From contig NZ_MAEH01000002.1 of assembly GCF_009933135.1 (NCBI RefSeq), positions 41,981-105,980 on the forward strand: a DNA stretch of 64,000 nt. Reading direction: 5' to 3'. The translations under genes and the position numbers were made by a program. The notes beneath the pieces are model-generated. The model did no database searches, had not been told where the DNA came from, and was given only the letters and a program-made list of their open reading frames with translations. The stretch comes from Candidatus Enterococcus leclercqii. GTDB lineage: Bacteria; Bacillota; Bacilli; Lactobacillales; Enterococcaceae. Below are positions 1 to 8,726 of the stretch, one piece after another; the first letter of the stretch is position 1, and each line of letters starts with the position of its first letter.

Positions 1-911
1 TCTCAGCCTATTGCCATGACCATCAGCACAATTCTGTGATCTACCAGTTGGACCGCAAAACCAAAATGTTACTCAAGACGATACCTGTTGAAGGGCAGCC
101 GCATCTGGGGGGCGTTTGGTATGATAAGGCAGATCAACAGCTATTTTTAGCTACCGAAGAAGATCGGCGGGCGGCTGCGTCAACTCTTTCGCTGGCAACT
201 ATCCAGGATTACGAACTATATTCAGACCCCACCCCAGATCCGATAAAGTATACAGCCACGACTCAGCTGCAAAATGTGCGACGGACCTCCTTTTTGACCG
301 GCTTGCCACCATTTTTGGTGGTTGGCTATTTTGATCGCGGACATCGGGGAACTCTTGCGATGTACCCCATTGATGACCAAGGACAGATCAGTTCATTGAA
401 GGAGACCGCTGGCGGGACCTATGAGATAAGTGACGAAAAAACGGCGCAATCCAAGTCCGCCACTCAAGGGACTGCCACTCAAGAAGCGACTACTCAGGAA
501 ACGACTACCCAAGAGAGCCATTTTCAAGAAGCGGGGGCTACTAGCGATTTTCGAAAGGATTTTGACCCTCAAGAAGCAGAAACGATTGACACTAGCGGAG
601 TGGTTAAAAAAGTTCAGGGGGTCGCCTATTATCAGGAGTACATGCTCCTGTCACAGTCCTTTGGTCATCACGATTCATCGCTGTTGCTATTTGATTTACA
701 GGATACTGTCGGCGGGTTCACCGGAAAATCGGCAAAAATGAAGATTACCTTTCCGCCATATTTGGAACAGATTGCAGTCGACGGTGACCGATTGTTGGCA
801 GTGTTTGAAAGTGGTGCCGCGGCTTATCGTCATAAAACCTCACGGCAGATGGAATATGTATTACAACTCGACCTGAAAACCCTCTTAAAATCCGTGAAAC
901 AGTCAAAATAA
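1..911 (+). CDS. Hypothetical beta-propeller-like protein, 5'-truncated by window edge
   Basis: The reading frame is open from base 3 with no stop, so the true start lies upstream; the GTG at 36 is only an internal candidate. About 300 residues are visible. The chain has WD/YncE-like features: short beta-strand repeats, the segment GVAYYQEYMLLSQSFG, and runs such as LLLFDLQD, which suggest a secreted or surface beta-propeller. This is inference from sequence style, as I do not recognise a named family. Around 457-540 the code gives a low-complexity Thr/Gln insert of tandem pentapeptides of the form [AT]TQ[GE]x (ATQGT, ATQEA, TTQET, TTQES), absent from the rest of the protein and likely a flexible, slippage-prone spacer. 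It is followed by a dispersed intergenic repeat and converges with the PepSY gene. Confidence 0.6.
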   Translation, partial: SAYCHDHQHNSVIYQLDRKTKMLLKTIPVEGQPHLGGVWYDKADQQLFLATEEDRRAAASTLSLATIQDYELYSDPTPDPIKYTATTQLQNVRRTSFLTGLPPFLVVGYFDRGHRGTLAMYPIDDQGQISSLKETAGGTYEISDEKTAQSKSATQGTATQEATTQETTTQESHFQEAGATSDFRKDFDPQEAETIDTSGVVKKVQGVAYYQEYMLLSQSFGHHDSSLLLFDLQDTVGGFTGKSAKMKITFPPYLEQIAVDGDRLLAVFESGAAAYRHKTSRQMEYVLQLDLKTLLKSVKQSK

Positions 912-920
912 ACAGGAACA

Positions 921-1068
921 GGCTGTGACAATAGTTGAGTCACCGTCCTGTGAGGCAAACAATACCAAACGTGAGCCACAAGCAAAAGAGAAGTCACCTC
1001 CATTAAAAATAGTGGAAGTGACTTCTCTTTTCATTGCTAAAATTTTCAAACGCTGACTAACAGGCGTT
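921..1068 (+). repeat. Dispersed intergenic hairpin repeat, copy A
   Basis: This is one of four related elements in the window (others at 29484-29660, 59356-59533, and 43023-43203 on the minus strand). The left flank GGCTGTGACAatagTTGAGTCACC and a CAAACA(a/c)TACCAAACGTGAG block are shared. They are followed by a hairpin (GAGAAGTCAC at 988-997 with GTGACTTCTC at 1018-1027), then TTTTCATTGCTAAAA and a TTTCAAACGCTGAC block. This copy loses similarity after about 1068. It lies between two convergent genes and, with its T-run after the stem, could act as a terminator. Confidence 0.75.
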
Positions 1069-1137
1069 TTCTTACTTAGATGATGAAACCTGCGCCAATT
1101 ACTTCTTAAAATGAGTTCTGTCACAGTCCATCTGTTT

Positions 1138-1479
1138 TTAGTCTTTCAAGCGTTGGATATCCAAAACGGTACCAGTGTTGGCATCAGCCAAAAATTCGTA
1201 ACTCACCAGTTTGCCGTCTTCCAATCGGGTAATTCCGCCGGTGTAGCCTTCGGAATGGACCGCAAATTTTCGCAAAGGTTGTTTTTCAAAATTAATCCAA
1301 GAACCTTCAATCGGACCTTCTTTCAAAAATGCGTCTTTGACTACATTCAATACCGCATCAGCACCCAGACGCTGCCGCTTTTTCACCCATAAGGCAGATG
1401 CGACACCACCGGCGAGACCGACACTCAGTCCCAATGCTAGTCCGCCTTTGAACAGACTTAATTGATTGTCGTTTTCCAT
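1138..1479 (-). CDS. PepSY-domain small membrane protein
   Basis: This 113-residue protein starts at ATG 1479, behind a strong minus-strand site (AAAGGAGG). Residues about 10-32 form one hydrophobic, Gly-rich membrane segment (LALGLSVGLAGGVASALWV) followed by a basic stop-transfer KKRQR. The C-terminal 80 residues resemble a PepSY fold: a helix, then strands with WINFEKQPLRKFAVHSEGY, a GGIT turn and YEFLADANTGTVLDI. PepSY domains are known as protease-inhibitory or regulatory modules at the cell surface. The substrate is unknown. It is transcribed alone and convergent with the upstream gene. Confidence 0.7.
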   Translation of the reverse strand: MENDNQLSLFKGGLALGLSVGLAGGVASALWVKKRQRLGADAVLNVVKDAFLKEGPIEGSWINFEKQPLRKFAVHSEGYTGGITRLEDGKLVSYEFLADANTGTVLDIQRLKD

Positions 1480-1685
1480 CAGTGTCTCCTCCTTTAGGGA
1501 ATCCTTCTTTTGCCGACTGATTCATTCTACTCAGCCATGCCACTATTCTACTGATAATTTTACCATAGTTTCGGAAAAATCGAACATCTTAAATACTCAT
1601 TATCCTGTTAGTGGGGTATAATGGTACACGTAAATTCGGAAAAGACAGGTTTGTCTGTTTTTTCCATAAAGAAGGAGCTTTACCC

Positions 1686-2765
1686 ATGGAAGAAAAAACG
1701 TACCAACGAATCAAAACCCTGACAGAAATGCAGGCGACTTCCGGATTTGAAGGACCAATCCGGGAATTTATGCGAAACGAACTGACTCCCTTAGTGGATG
1801 ATGTTCAACAAGACGGCTTAGGCGGAATCTTTGGCATCCGTAACCACGAAGATGCAGATGCCCCCCGTGTCATGGTAGCAGCTCACATGGATGAAGTCGG
1901 CTTTATGCTGACTGAAATCACTCCTCGTGGCTTGTTCAAAGTTGTTCCTTTAGGCGGTTGGAATCCGTATGTTGTTTCAGCCCAACGCTTCACATTAATC
2001 ACAGCTTCTGGTAAAAATTATCCAGTGATTTCTTCTTCAGTGCCACCACATCTGTTGCGTGGAACTGGCGGCGGACAAACCAATGTCACCGTGGACAGCA
2101 TTCTCTTTGATGCCGGCTTTGAATCTCAGGCAGAAGCCTTGGAATATGGCGTGCGCCCAGGAGATACAATTGTGCCACAGGTCGAAACTGTTAAAACTGC
2201 CAATGGCAAAAATATCATCTCTAAAGCTTGGGATAACCGCTACGGCTGTACAGTGGTTTTAGAAGCATTGGAAGCACTGAAAAATGAAAAACTGGGACAT
2301 ACTCTGATTGCCGGTGCCAATGTTCAAGAAGAAGTCGGCCTGCGGGGTTCAAAAGCCTCAACGACTAAATTCAAACCAGACCTTTTCTTTGCTGTGGATT
2401 GCTCGGCAGCAGATGATTTGACTACCACCACCGGTACGTTTGGACATCTCGGTGAAGGAACCTTGATGCGGATTTATGATCCAGGTCTGATCATGCTTCC
2501 TCGTTTGCGGGAATACTTGTTGGATACGGCTGAAAGCAACAACATTCCGTATCAATACTTTGTTTCCAAAGGTGGCACAGACGCTGGCGCAGCCCACACA
2601 TCAAATGAAGGTATCCCTAGTACTGTCATCGGTGTTTGCGGACGCTACATCCACACGCACCAAACTATGTTTAATATTGCTGACTTTGATGCTGCTCGGG
2701 AAATGTTGATCCAAACACTGAAAGGTTTGGATAAATCAACAGTGGCCACTATCGTCAACGGTTGA
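1686..2765 (+). CDS. pepA: M42 family glutamyl aminopeptidase
   Basis: The protein has 359 residues and starts at ATG 1686, spaced correctly behind AAGAAGGAG; an upstream in-frame start at 1611 is rejected because it lies over the TATAAT at 1617-1622 that probably drives the gene. M42 signatures are visible in order: AAHMDEVGFM (metal-binding His and Asp), KAWDNRYGC (bridging Asp), VQEEVGLRG (catalytic and metal Glu), FAVDCSAADD, and a late IHTHQTMF with a metal-type His. M42 enzymes are cytosolic di-metal aminopeptidases, and the lactococcal PepA type removes N-terminal Glu/Asp. Length fits the family. It is followed at once by a strong terminator. Confidence 0.93.
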   Translation: MEEKTYQRIKTLTEMQATSGFEGPIREFMRNELTPLVDDVQQDGLGGIFGIRNHEDADAPRVMVAAHMDEVGFMLTEITPRGLFKVVPLGGWNPYVVSAQRFTLITASGKNYPVISSSVPPHLLRGTGGGQTNVTVDSILFDAGFESQAEALEYGVRPGDTIVPQVETVKTANGKNIISKAWDNRYGCTVVLEALEALKNEKLGHTLIAGANVQEEVGLRGSKASTTKFKPDLFFAVDCSAADDLTTTTGTFGHLGEGTLMRIYDPGLIMLPRLREYLLDTAESNNIPYQYFVSKGGTDAGAAHTSNEGIPSTVIGVCGRYIHTHQTMFNIADFDAAREMLIQTLKGLDKSTVATIVNG

Positions 2766-2778
2766 TTTTGTAACTTTT

Positions 2779-2815
2779 CCGGCTGCGGCCTCCCCGTCGC
2801 AGCCGGTTTCTTTTT
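2779..2815 (+). terminator. Rho-independent terminator after pepA
   Basis: CCGGCTGCG (2779-2787) pairs perfectly with CGCAGCCGG (2798-2806), followed by TTTCTTTTT. Confidence 0.9.
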
Positions 2816-2824
2816 AGAAAAGGA

Positions 2825-3328
2825 GTGATCCCCATCGAACAGAAAAAACAAAAAGAACTGTTGCGCCTAATCGAAGAAAACTGTCGCTTGACCCCCACTG
2901 AATTGGCGGTCTTGATTGATGAACCAGAGGCAGTCATCCAAGAAACTATCCGCTTTTTGGAGCAAGAAAAAATCATCTGCGGCTATCGTGGCCTCATCAA
3001 CTGGGAAAAATTCGAAGACGACTGGGTGGAAGCCATCGTTGAGATCCGCGTCACAGCCCAAGGCACAGCCGGGTATCAATCCGTCGCCGAAGAAATCAAG
3101 CGGTTTCCGCAAGTGGAGACCGTCTATTTTCTCAGTGGACCCTATGATTTTCTGGTTATGCTGCGAGGCAAAAATATCAAAGAAATCTCCAATTTCATCT
3201 CCAATCATCTGGCACCTATTGATGTCGTGCAAAGTACCCGCACCCACTTTACTCTGAAGAAATACAAAGACTGGGGCCTGGTGTTGGACGACCATGACCA
3301 GGACGAACGAATTAAGGTGAGCCCATGA
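2825..3328 (+). CDS. Lrp/AsnC family transcriptional regulator
   Basis: The protein has about 165 residues with an N-terminal winged-helix region (LLRLIEENCRLTPTELAVLI) and a C-terminal RAM/ligand-binding domain ending in TRTHFTLKKYKDWG. Lrp/AsnC proteins sense amino acids and regulate amino-acid genes. The start is odd. The only conventional in-frame start is GTG 2825, but this overlaps the ribosome-binding site AAAGGAG (2819-2825). ATC at 2834 has ideal spacing and would give MEQKKQKELL. No in-frame ATG exists until late in the gene. The stop overlaps the start of the aminotransferase by four bases (ATGA), so the two are translationally coupled, and it probably controls or senses the same amino-acid pathway. 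Confidence 0.88.
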   Translation: MIPIEQKKQKELLRLIEENCRLTPTELAVLIDEPEAVIQETIRFLEQEKIICGYRGLINWEKFEDDWVEAIVEIRVTAQGTAGYQSVAEEIKRFPQVETVYFLSGPYDFLVMLRGKNIKEISNFISNHLAPIDVVQSTRTHFTLKKYKDWGLVLDDHDQDERIKVSP

Positions 3329-4512
3329 CTAGCGGTACAGAGCGATTCTTAGCTGACAATATCCAGTCGCTGGCTCCCAGCGGAATCCGTAAATTTTTTG
3401 ATATCGTTTCAGAGCGGCCGGATGCGATTTCCCTTGGTGTGGGGGAACCGGATTTTGATACTCCTTGGAAAATGACCACAGAAGGGATCCGTTCTTTGCG
3501 AGAAGGGCGCACCTTTTATACCGCCAATGCTGGATTGATTGAACTGCGACAAGCTATCAGTGCTTATTTGACTGAGCGAGTGGGAAACACCTACGACCCT
3601 AAAAATGAAATTATCGTGACTGTTGGTGGCAGCGAAGCCATTGATTTAGCCTTTCGCGTTCTGTTGAATCCTGGTGATGAAGTAATTATTCCTCAACCGG
3701 CTTTTGTCAGCTACGAGCCTTGTACCATCATGGCCGGTGGTGTTCCAGTCACAGTTGACTTGAAAGCAGACAACGGCTTTGTCTTGACTCCAGAGCTGTT
3801 AGAAGCGGCAATCACTCCCAAAACCAAAGTCTTGCTTTTGTCTTACCCTAATAATCCTACCGGTGCGACACTGACCTTTGAAGAAGCCGCCACTATCGCC
3901 AAAGTGGTAGTTAAGCATGACTTGGTGGTGGTTTCAGATGAGATTTACACAGAGCTTTTATATGAAGGAGAACACGTTTCCATTGCGTCATTGCCAGAGA
4001 TGGCAGAGCGGACGATTTTGATCAACGGATTTTCCAAAACCTTTGCTATGACCGGGTGGCGCATCGGTTATCTGGCTGCTCCACGGGTATTGACCGAGCA
4101 GATGCTGAAGCTGCACCAATACATTATCATGACCGCCCCCACTGTCAGCCAATATGCTGCGCTGGAAGGTCTGACAGGTAACTGGCGGGAAATCGTTGAA
4201 CCAATGCGGGAATCCTATCAGCAGCGGCGCAACTACCTTCATCATGCATTGACAAAAATGGGCATCCCCTGTTACAAAGCCAAAGGGGCCTTTTACCTCT
4301 TCCCTGACATTTCTCAGTTCGGTATGACGTCAGAAGAATTCGCTTTGAAACTTTTGGAAGAAGAAAACCTGGCCTGCGTCCCCGGCTCGGCCTTTGGTGC
4401 CGCTGGAGAAGGATATCTGCGCTTATCCTACGCCTATTCATTGGAAGAATTGAAAGAAGCAGTGGAGCGACTGGAACGATTTGTTGCGAGACTGGCTGCT
4501 GAAACTGAATAA
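3325..4512 (+). CDS. PLP-dependent class I/II aminotransferase
   Basis: This 395-residue fold-type I aminotransferase has the pyridoxal-lysine motif INGFSKTFAMTGWRIGY, the upstream LSYPNNPTGAT and VVSDEIYTELLY motifs that contact the cofactor, and a C-terminal YLRLSYAYS with the carboxylate-binding Arg. It resembles the aspartate/aromatic PatA-type group; the exact amino-acid substrate cannot be set from sequence. It overlaps the preceding AsnC regulator by four bases and ends before a strong terminator, so the two form a two-gene operon. Confidence 0.92.
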   Translation: MTSGTERFLADNIQSLAPSGIRKFFDIVSERPDAISLGVGEPDFDTPWKMTTEGIRSLREGRTFYTANAGLIELRQAISAYLTERVGNTYDPKNEIIVTVGGSEAIDLAFRVLLNPGDEVIIPQPAFVSYEPCTIMAGGVPVTVDLKADNGFVLTPELLEAAITPKTKVLLLSYPNNPTGATLTFEEAATIAKVVVKHDLVVVSDEIYTELLYEGEHVSIASLPEMAERTILINGFSKTFAMTGWRIGYLAAPRVLTEQMLKLHQYIIMTAPTVSQYAALEGLTGNWREIVEPMRESYQQRRNYLHHALTKMGIPCYKAKGAFYLFPDISQFGMTSEEFALKLLEEENLACVPGSAFGAAGEGYLRLSYAYSLEELKEAVERLERFVARLAAETE

Positions 4513-4533
4513 CTGAACGAATGTTGTCGAAGA

Positions 4534-4568
4534 CCTTGATGATCAGATGATCATCAAGGCCTTTTTTG
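4534..4568 (+). terminator. Rho-independent terminator after aminotransferase
   Basis: CCTTGATGAT (4534-4543) pairs with ATCATCAAGG (4550-4559), then CCTTTTTT. Confidence 0.9.
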
Positions 4569-5120
4569 AACTGCTCACTTTTCTCAAAGGTATATTTCAA
4601 ACTATGAAAGTATTCTCAAAAGATTGAAATGATAGCGTTTTTTGTTTTGGGATGATATCTGTTTGTACCTCTTATTAATGAAAAAATGCGAAAAAGAAAA
4701 TAAAGTTAATTTTTTTGAAAAAGCTCGTTTAATCTTTTTAGTAACTTGAAATTATGTATTTTGAGTTAAGGTCGTTTTTTTTTGTGAAATTGAATAACGA
4801 ACTCAGAAAATTAAATAACCCGTATAATATATATGGCGTGCTTATCTTGAGATGATGACAACAATCGGAATATGTTCAAATAATATTATTATTTGAATTT
4901 TAATATTCATTTTAAATAAATGATTAATTTTTGATTAGTTATATACGAGAGAATATTTGATTCCACTCATTTTTGGTGGTACAATTTTTATATAAGAAAC
5001 ACATTGAAAAAGATATGACTTTGTAATGTATTACTTAAAATAACAGGAAGTTGTGAGGGGGCGTCGAAAATATAGATAGTTGAATAAGAGAAAAGAACAG
5101 GAACAAAAGGGGGAAAAGAG
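4569..5120. other. AT-rich gene-free leader of the pilus operon
   Basis: About 550 bp without a credible gene and much richer in A+T than its flanks (many runs of T and AATATTATTATTTGA-like sequence at 4878-4905). It holds the likely pilus promoter near 4957-4985, which leaves an untranslated leader of roughly 130 bases. No regulator gene (such as an EbpR/AtxA-type) is present here. The composition suggests the pilus operon and leader were acquired together, or that this is a curved, regulator-bound upstream region. Confidence 0.6.
4957..4985 (+). promoter_or_regulatory. Probable pilus operon promoter
   Basis: TTGATT (4957-4962), a 17-base spacer, and TACAAT (4980-4985). It is the best sigma-A match upstream of the first pilin. 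Confidence 0.55.
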
Positions 5121-6926
5121 ATGAAAAAGATTTTAAAAGTATTTGCAATTGTTGCATTGATAGTCAGTAGTTTTGGTGGAATGGCAGCGGTATTTGCGGA
5201 TGACAACACAGGTGACAACACAGATGAGTATTCAGCAATTCGACCAGAAAAAGGAAATTTAACGATTCATAAGTATTTAGTCGATGATGTTTCAGAGATT
5301 GGCTCTGAAGGCGACGGTACTGAAAAAGTGCCTAATGGTAAGCCAATAGCAGGGGTGGCCTTTAATGTCTATTCATTAGAGTGCGATGAGGGTGCACCAG
5401 AAATTCCACCGTCAGAAAAAGATGGTGCAGTGTATAACAAAATTAAAATAAACGAAGAAGATGTTGAAAAGTTACAAATAAAAATTGGTAATGCAACATA
5501 TACTTATACAATGAGTAAAATTACTGCTACTGCGCCTTCTGATAGATTAACTGCTGCTGATGGGACTTTATTCTACGAAGGTCTAGCTGCTGGTTACTAC
5601 TATGTAGAAGAAGACCTTGAAAATTCAACTGAGGCTGCAAAAGCGTTAATTGATTTTGCCTCTCGTCCATTTATCGTGGCCGTGCCAATGACAAATCCAG
5701 AGGGTGATGGTTGGAACGCGGATGTTCATGTTTATCCAAAGAACCAAGGTGCAGATACTCAAAAAACTGCTGATGGAGAAGTTGAAAACTCAGTAAATGT
5801 TGGGGATGTGATTAATTTTGAAATCTCTGCAGCATTACCGGTTAATATTGGCGAATATGAATGGTTTGCCTTCAGAGATGCTCTGGATACAGCTTTAACT
5901 TATAAACCGATTGATGATTCTGAAGATAATCCGATAGAAATAAAGGTATTTGTGGGAAACAAAGATTCTAGTGGAAATATTACAGATAAAAAGTACCTTT
6001 CAAATACGGATTCAACCTTATACAAATTCACAATTTCAGAATCGGATGGAACCGGAACCTTACGGGTTGATTTTACAGAGGAAGGTATCGCATATTTAGC
6101 AACACTCATCAGTCCTAAAGATGTGAGGGATTCTCGTACTCATGTAGGGTTTGAATTTGAAGCAATAGTTAATGAAAATGTTTTGAGTAAGAATAACCTT
6201 GTTGTGAAAAACCAAGCTTATGTTGAGTGGAATGAAGATCCACTTGTTGAAGGGGATACTCCAAAAGAGACTCCGACTCCAGAAACGCAAACCCCAGTTG
6301 GGGAAATTGAAGTTGATAAGCAAAATCCTGAAGGGAACAAGTTGGAAGGAACGCTTTTCCAATTGGCAGATACTGAAGAAAACGCAAAACTGGGTAAATT
6401 CATCAAAGTGATTGTTGATTCAATGGGAAACATTACTGATTTGGTCTATCCTTCAGAAGATAGTGAAGCTGAGGATTACATCTATGATAAGGCAAAAAAT
6501 TGGGTCATTATGCCGCATGCCAGTTCAGATGAAATCAAAGATGCTAACAAAGAAGAAAATATTTTTTATGCTAGTACGTTCCAAGGCTTGAAAGTTTATA
6601 AAACTGAACGTGGCACAGATAAAGATAAAAAGCTATGGATTTCTTACTGGCTCGTGGAAACCTTTACTCCAGAGCCTTATAATTTATTAGGAAAACCAGT
6701 CCAAGTAACATTTAAAGAGGCTGGAAGAGTAACGGATGAAGAGACTGAGGGTGGGGAAATTGGAGACTACAAAAAATATATCCAATCGCCAGCTGTTATC
6801 AATACTCGAGGCTTCACCTTGCCACGTACTGGTGGTCCTGGTCTGATCATCCTAACAATTTTCGGTATCGTCTTGGTAGGTTTGGGAATCATGGTAGCTT
6901 TGCCAAAAAAACGTAAAAATGCATAA
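5121..6926 (+). CDS. LPXTG-anchored major-type pilin (SpaA/SpaH family)
   Basis: The protein has 601 residues. A signal peptide covers residues 1-26 (cleavage near VFA/DD). The pilin motif WNADVHVYPKN at 198-208 contains the Lys (K207) that class C sortases use for isopeptide polymerisation. A mid region is followed by a CnaB-like domain with an E-box-like YWLVETFTPEPY (Glu for an intramolecular isopeptide bond). The sorting signal LPRTG (567-571), a hydrophobic helix and the basic tail PKKRKNA close the protein. It is rich in acidic residues and in AT-ending codons compared with the next gene. First gene of a five-gene pilus operon, with a good ribosome site (GGGGGAAAAGAG). By motif it is the likely shaft subunit. 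Confidence 0.93.
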   Translation: MKKILKVFAIVALIVSSFGGMAAVFADDNTGDNTDEYSAIRPEKGNLTIHKYLVDDVSEIGSEGDGTEKVPNGKPIAGVAFNVYSLECDEGAPEIPPSEKDGAVYNKIKINEEDVEKLQIKIGNATYTYTMSKITATAPSDRLTAADGTLFYEGLAAGYYYVEEDLENSTEAAKALIDFASRPFIVAVPMTNPEGDGWNADVHVYPKNQGADTQKTADGEVENSVNVGDVINFEISAALPVNIGEYEWFAFRDALDTALTYKPIDDSEDNPIEIKVFVGNKDSSGNITDKKYLSNTDSTLYKFTISESDGTGTLRVDFTEEGIAYLATLISPKDVRDSRTHVGFEFEAIVNENVLSKNNLVVKNQAYVEWNEDPLVEGDTPKETPTPETQTPVGEIEVDKQNPEGNKLEGTLFQLADTEENAKLGKFIKVIVDSMGNITDLVYPSEDSEAEDYIYDKAKNWVIMPHASSDEIKDANKEENIFYASTFQGLKVYKTERGTDKDKKLWISYWLVETFTPEPYNLLGKPVQVTFKEAGRVTDEETEGGEIGDYKKYIQSPAVINTRGFTLPRTGGPGLIILTIFGIVLVGLGIMVALPKKRKNA

Positions 6927-6978
6927 TTTAGTAGCGAATATTGTCGGGTAATACCTTGATATCATATTATCTAAAACT

Positions 6979-6998
6979 TGCGGGGAGCATTCCCCGCA
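6979..6998 (+). other. Intercistronic stem-loop between the two pilin genes
   Basis: TGCGGGGA (6979-6986), loop GCAT, TCCCCGCA (6991-6998): a perfect 8-bp GC-rich hairpin not followed by a T-run. It may be a processing, stability or partial-attenuation site that keeps the first pilin mRNA more abundant than the downstream genes. Confidence 0.6.
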
Positions 6999-7047
6999 TA
7001 CATAGATTTGGTTACTATACAGACTGAAAGAGAACAGGAGGGAGGAC

Positions 7048-8670
7048 ATGTTCAAAAAGAGGGCGAAGTTTGTCGCAAGTATACTACTTGTCGTCTTGGC
7101 ACTTATAGGGGGGCTGTCCGTCACAGCGGCAGAGCAACCAGACTCCGGAAATCTTCATATTCACAAGTATTTCGGTACCGTGATTGCTACGCACGATGGA
7201 ACCGAACTGCTTTTTGGCGAGATACCAGAAATGCCACCGGTTAAAGGCGTACGGTTTGATGTCTATGCTATCGAGAATGCTGATGTGTTTCCTGATACTC
7301 AGGGATGGACTTTAGCACGTATTGGAACCGAGCTAACGCTAACCAAAGGGACAGAACAATTAACTTATCGACTTTCTAAAGTGCCATTAACCGGTCTTAC
7401 CAATGAAAAAGGCGTGCTGAGCTTTTTTAATTTGGAAGACCGCTATTACTATGTGGAAGAAAATCTTGGAGCAAGCCAGCCGCAGATTCCTGATGATAAT
7501 AGTTGGAAGACAGTCACAATTTATGAAGGGACAGCTGCCTTTCTTGCGGAGGTACCCATGACTGATCCAGGTAGCGGCAGTAGTTGGTTGACGGATATCC
7601 ATGTTTATCCGAAAAACCATACTGTGGATCCGGGAAAAAAGGTAGCACAACCGTCTGTCGATTATGGGAATGGGGTTACCTGGCGAATCTATGCAGATAT
7701 TCCTAATGCTATCGACACCTACACCGCTTATCGAATCGTTGATCAATTGGATCTGCGGTTACAATTTGACCAACAATCCTTGTCGGTGATTCTCACCAAA
7801 ACAGGAATAAAGCTGAGTGAAGGTCACGATTATACCGTTTCCTGCCAGAACAATCGCTTGATCATAGAGACAACAGCGGTTGGACGTAAAAAAATGGCCC
7901 AGACCGGTGGCGAGATTGAATTTTTATTTCAGACGACAGTGAAACCGGCATTCATTGTTGTAGGAGAAAACCTGATCAAGAATGAAGCCACAATCGAGTT
8001 CAATAATGCCTTCTATCCAGATCCGGATAATCCTGGTCGTCACCTACTAGATGGAGGAGATCCCAGTGATCCCAAGTACCCGTTGGTGAATGTCGGCGAT
8101 TTGATCATCGAAAAGGTAAACCGAAAGGGCAGGTCACTGGCAGGTTCTGAATTTCAACTGATGCAAGAAGGACAGTCAAATTTTATCGGGCTTGTGGTAG
8201 ATCCAGCTGGAGTGCAAGTTAAACGAGTAACGCCCAATCAACAACTGACTAAAGAGGAACACTCAGCGGGCTATCAAATCTGGCAATGGATTGTACGTCC
8301 AAGTGGAGAGCAAATCACCTTTGATAACAGCACCCAGACAGTCTATACGGCCTTTTTTGACGGGCTGCAAACCCATAAGGTGCAGGCCAGCAGCAAAAAG
8401 CCGGTAAATTACCAATTATATGAAACTAAAGCGCCAACTGGCTACCTCAAGTTGAGCGAGCCGGTAGAGTTCGCTTTTTCAGAAGAGAGCGATGGCAGGT
8501 TAGAAAACGCCAATGCTTACGTTGTCAAAAAGGAAATCATCAATCAATCCAGAGACACTCTACCCAAAACTGGGGCAATCCTCACCACCAGTATTTCAGG
8601 CCTGTTGCTGATTTTGATAGCAATCTATGGCTTAACAAGAACCAAAAGGAATCAACGAAAAGCAACATAA
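7048..8670 (+). CDS. LPXTG-anchored pilin, second subunit with YPKN motif
   Basis: The protein has 540 residues. A signal peptide occupies about 1-27. The pilin motif WLTDIHVYPKN spans 180-190 (K189). A CnaB domain has the E-box YQLYETKAPTGYL. The sorting signal LPKTG (505-509) is followed by a hydrophobic helix and TRTKRNQRK. Domain order matches the preceding pilin and the N-terminal regions are similar (both have NLHIHKYF or NLTIHKYL near the start, and a YYYVEE segment), so they are paralogues. The pilin Lys means this subunit could also be polymerised and is not obviously just a basal anchor. The ribosome site GGAGGGAGG lies 2-3 bases closer than usual. Composition is more GC-rich than the first pilin. 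Confidence 0.92.
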   Translation: MFKKRAKFVASILLVVLALIGGLSVTAAEQPDSGNLHIHKYFGTVIATHDGTELLFGEIPEMPPVKGVRFDVYAIENADVFPDTQGWTLARIGTELTLTKGTEQLTYRLSKVPLTGLTNEKGVLSFFNLEDRYYYVEENLGASQPQIPDDNSWKTVTIYEGTAAFLAEVPMTDPGSGSSWLTDIHVYPKNHTVDPGKKVAQPSVDYGNGVTWRIYADIPNAIDTYTAYRIVDQLDLRLQFDQQSLSVILTKTGIKLSEGHDYTVSCQNNRLIIETTAVGRKKMAQTGGEIEFLFQTTVKPAFIVVGENLIKNEATIEFNNAFYPDPDNPGRHLLDGGDPSDPKYPLVNVGDLIIEKVNRKGRSLAGSEFQLMQEGQSNFIGLVVDPAGVQVKRVTPNQQLTKEEHSAGYQIWQWIVRPSGEQITFDNSTQTVYTAFFDGLQTHKVQASSKKPVNYQLYETKAPTGYLKLSEPVEFAFSEESDGRLENANAYVVKKEIINQSRDTLPKTGAILTTSISGLLLILIAIYGLTRTKRNQRKAT

Positions 8671-8726
8671 AAAACCATTCAAACGAAATCGCTGCGGTAA
8701 AAACTATTGTAAAGGGGTGACTGCCA

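Noticed and set aside
2867..3295. 142-codon frame opposite the AsnC gene
   Set aside because: Antisense shadow of a recognisable regulator.
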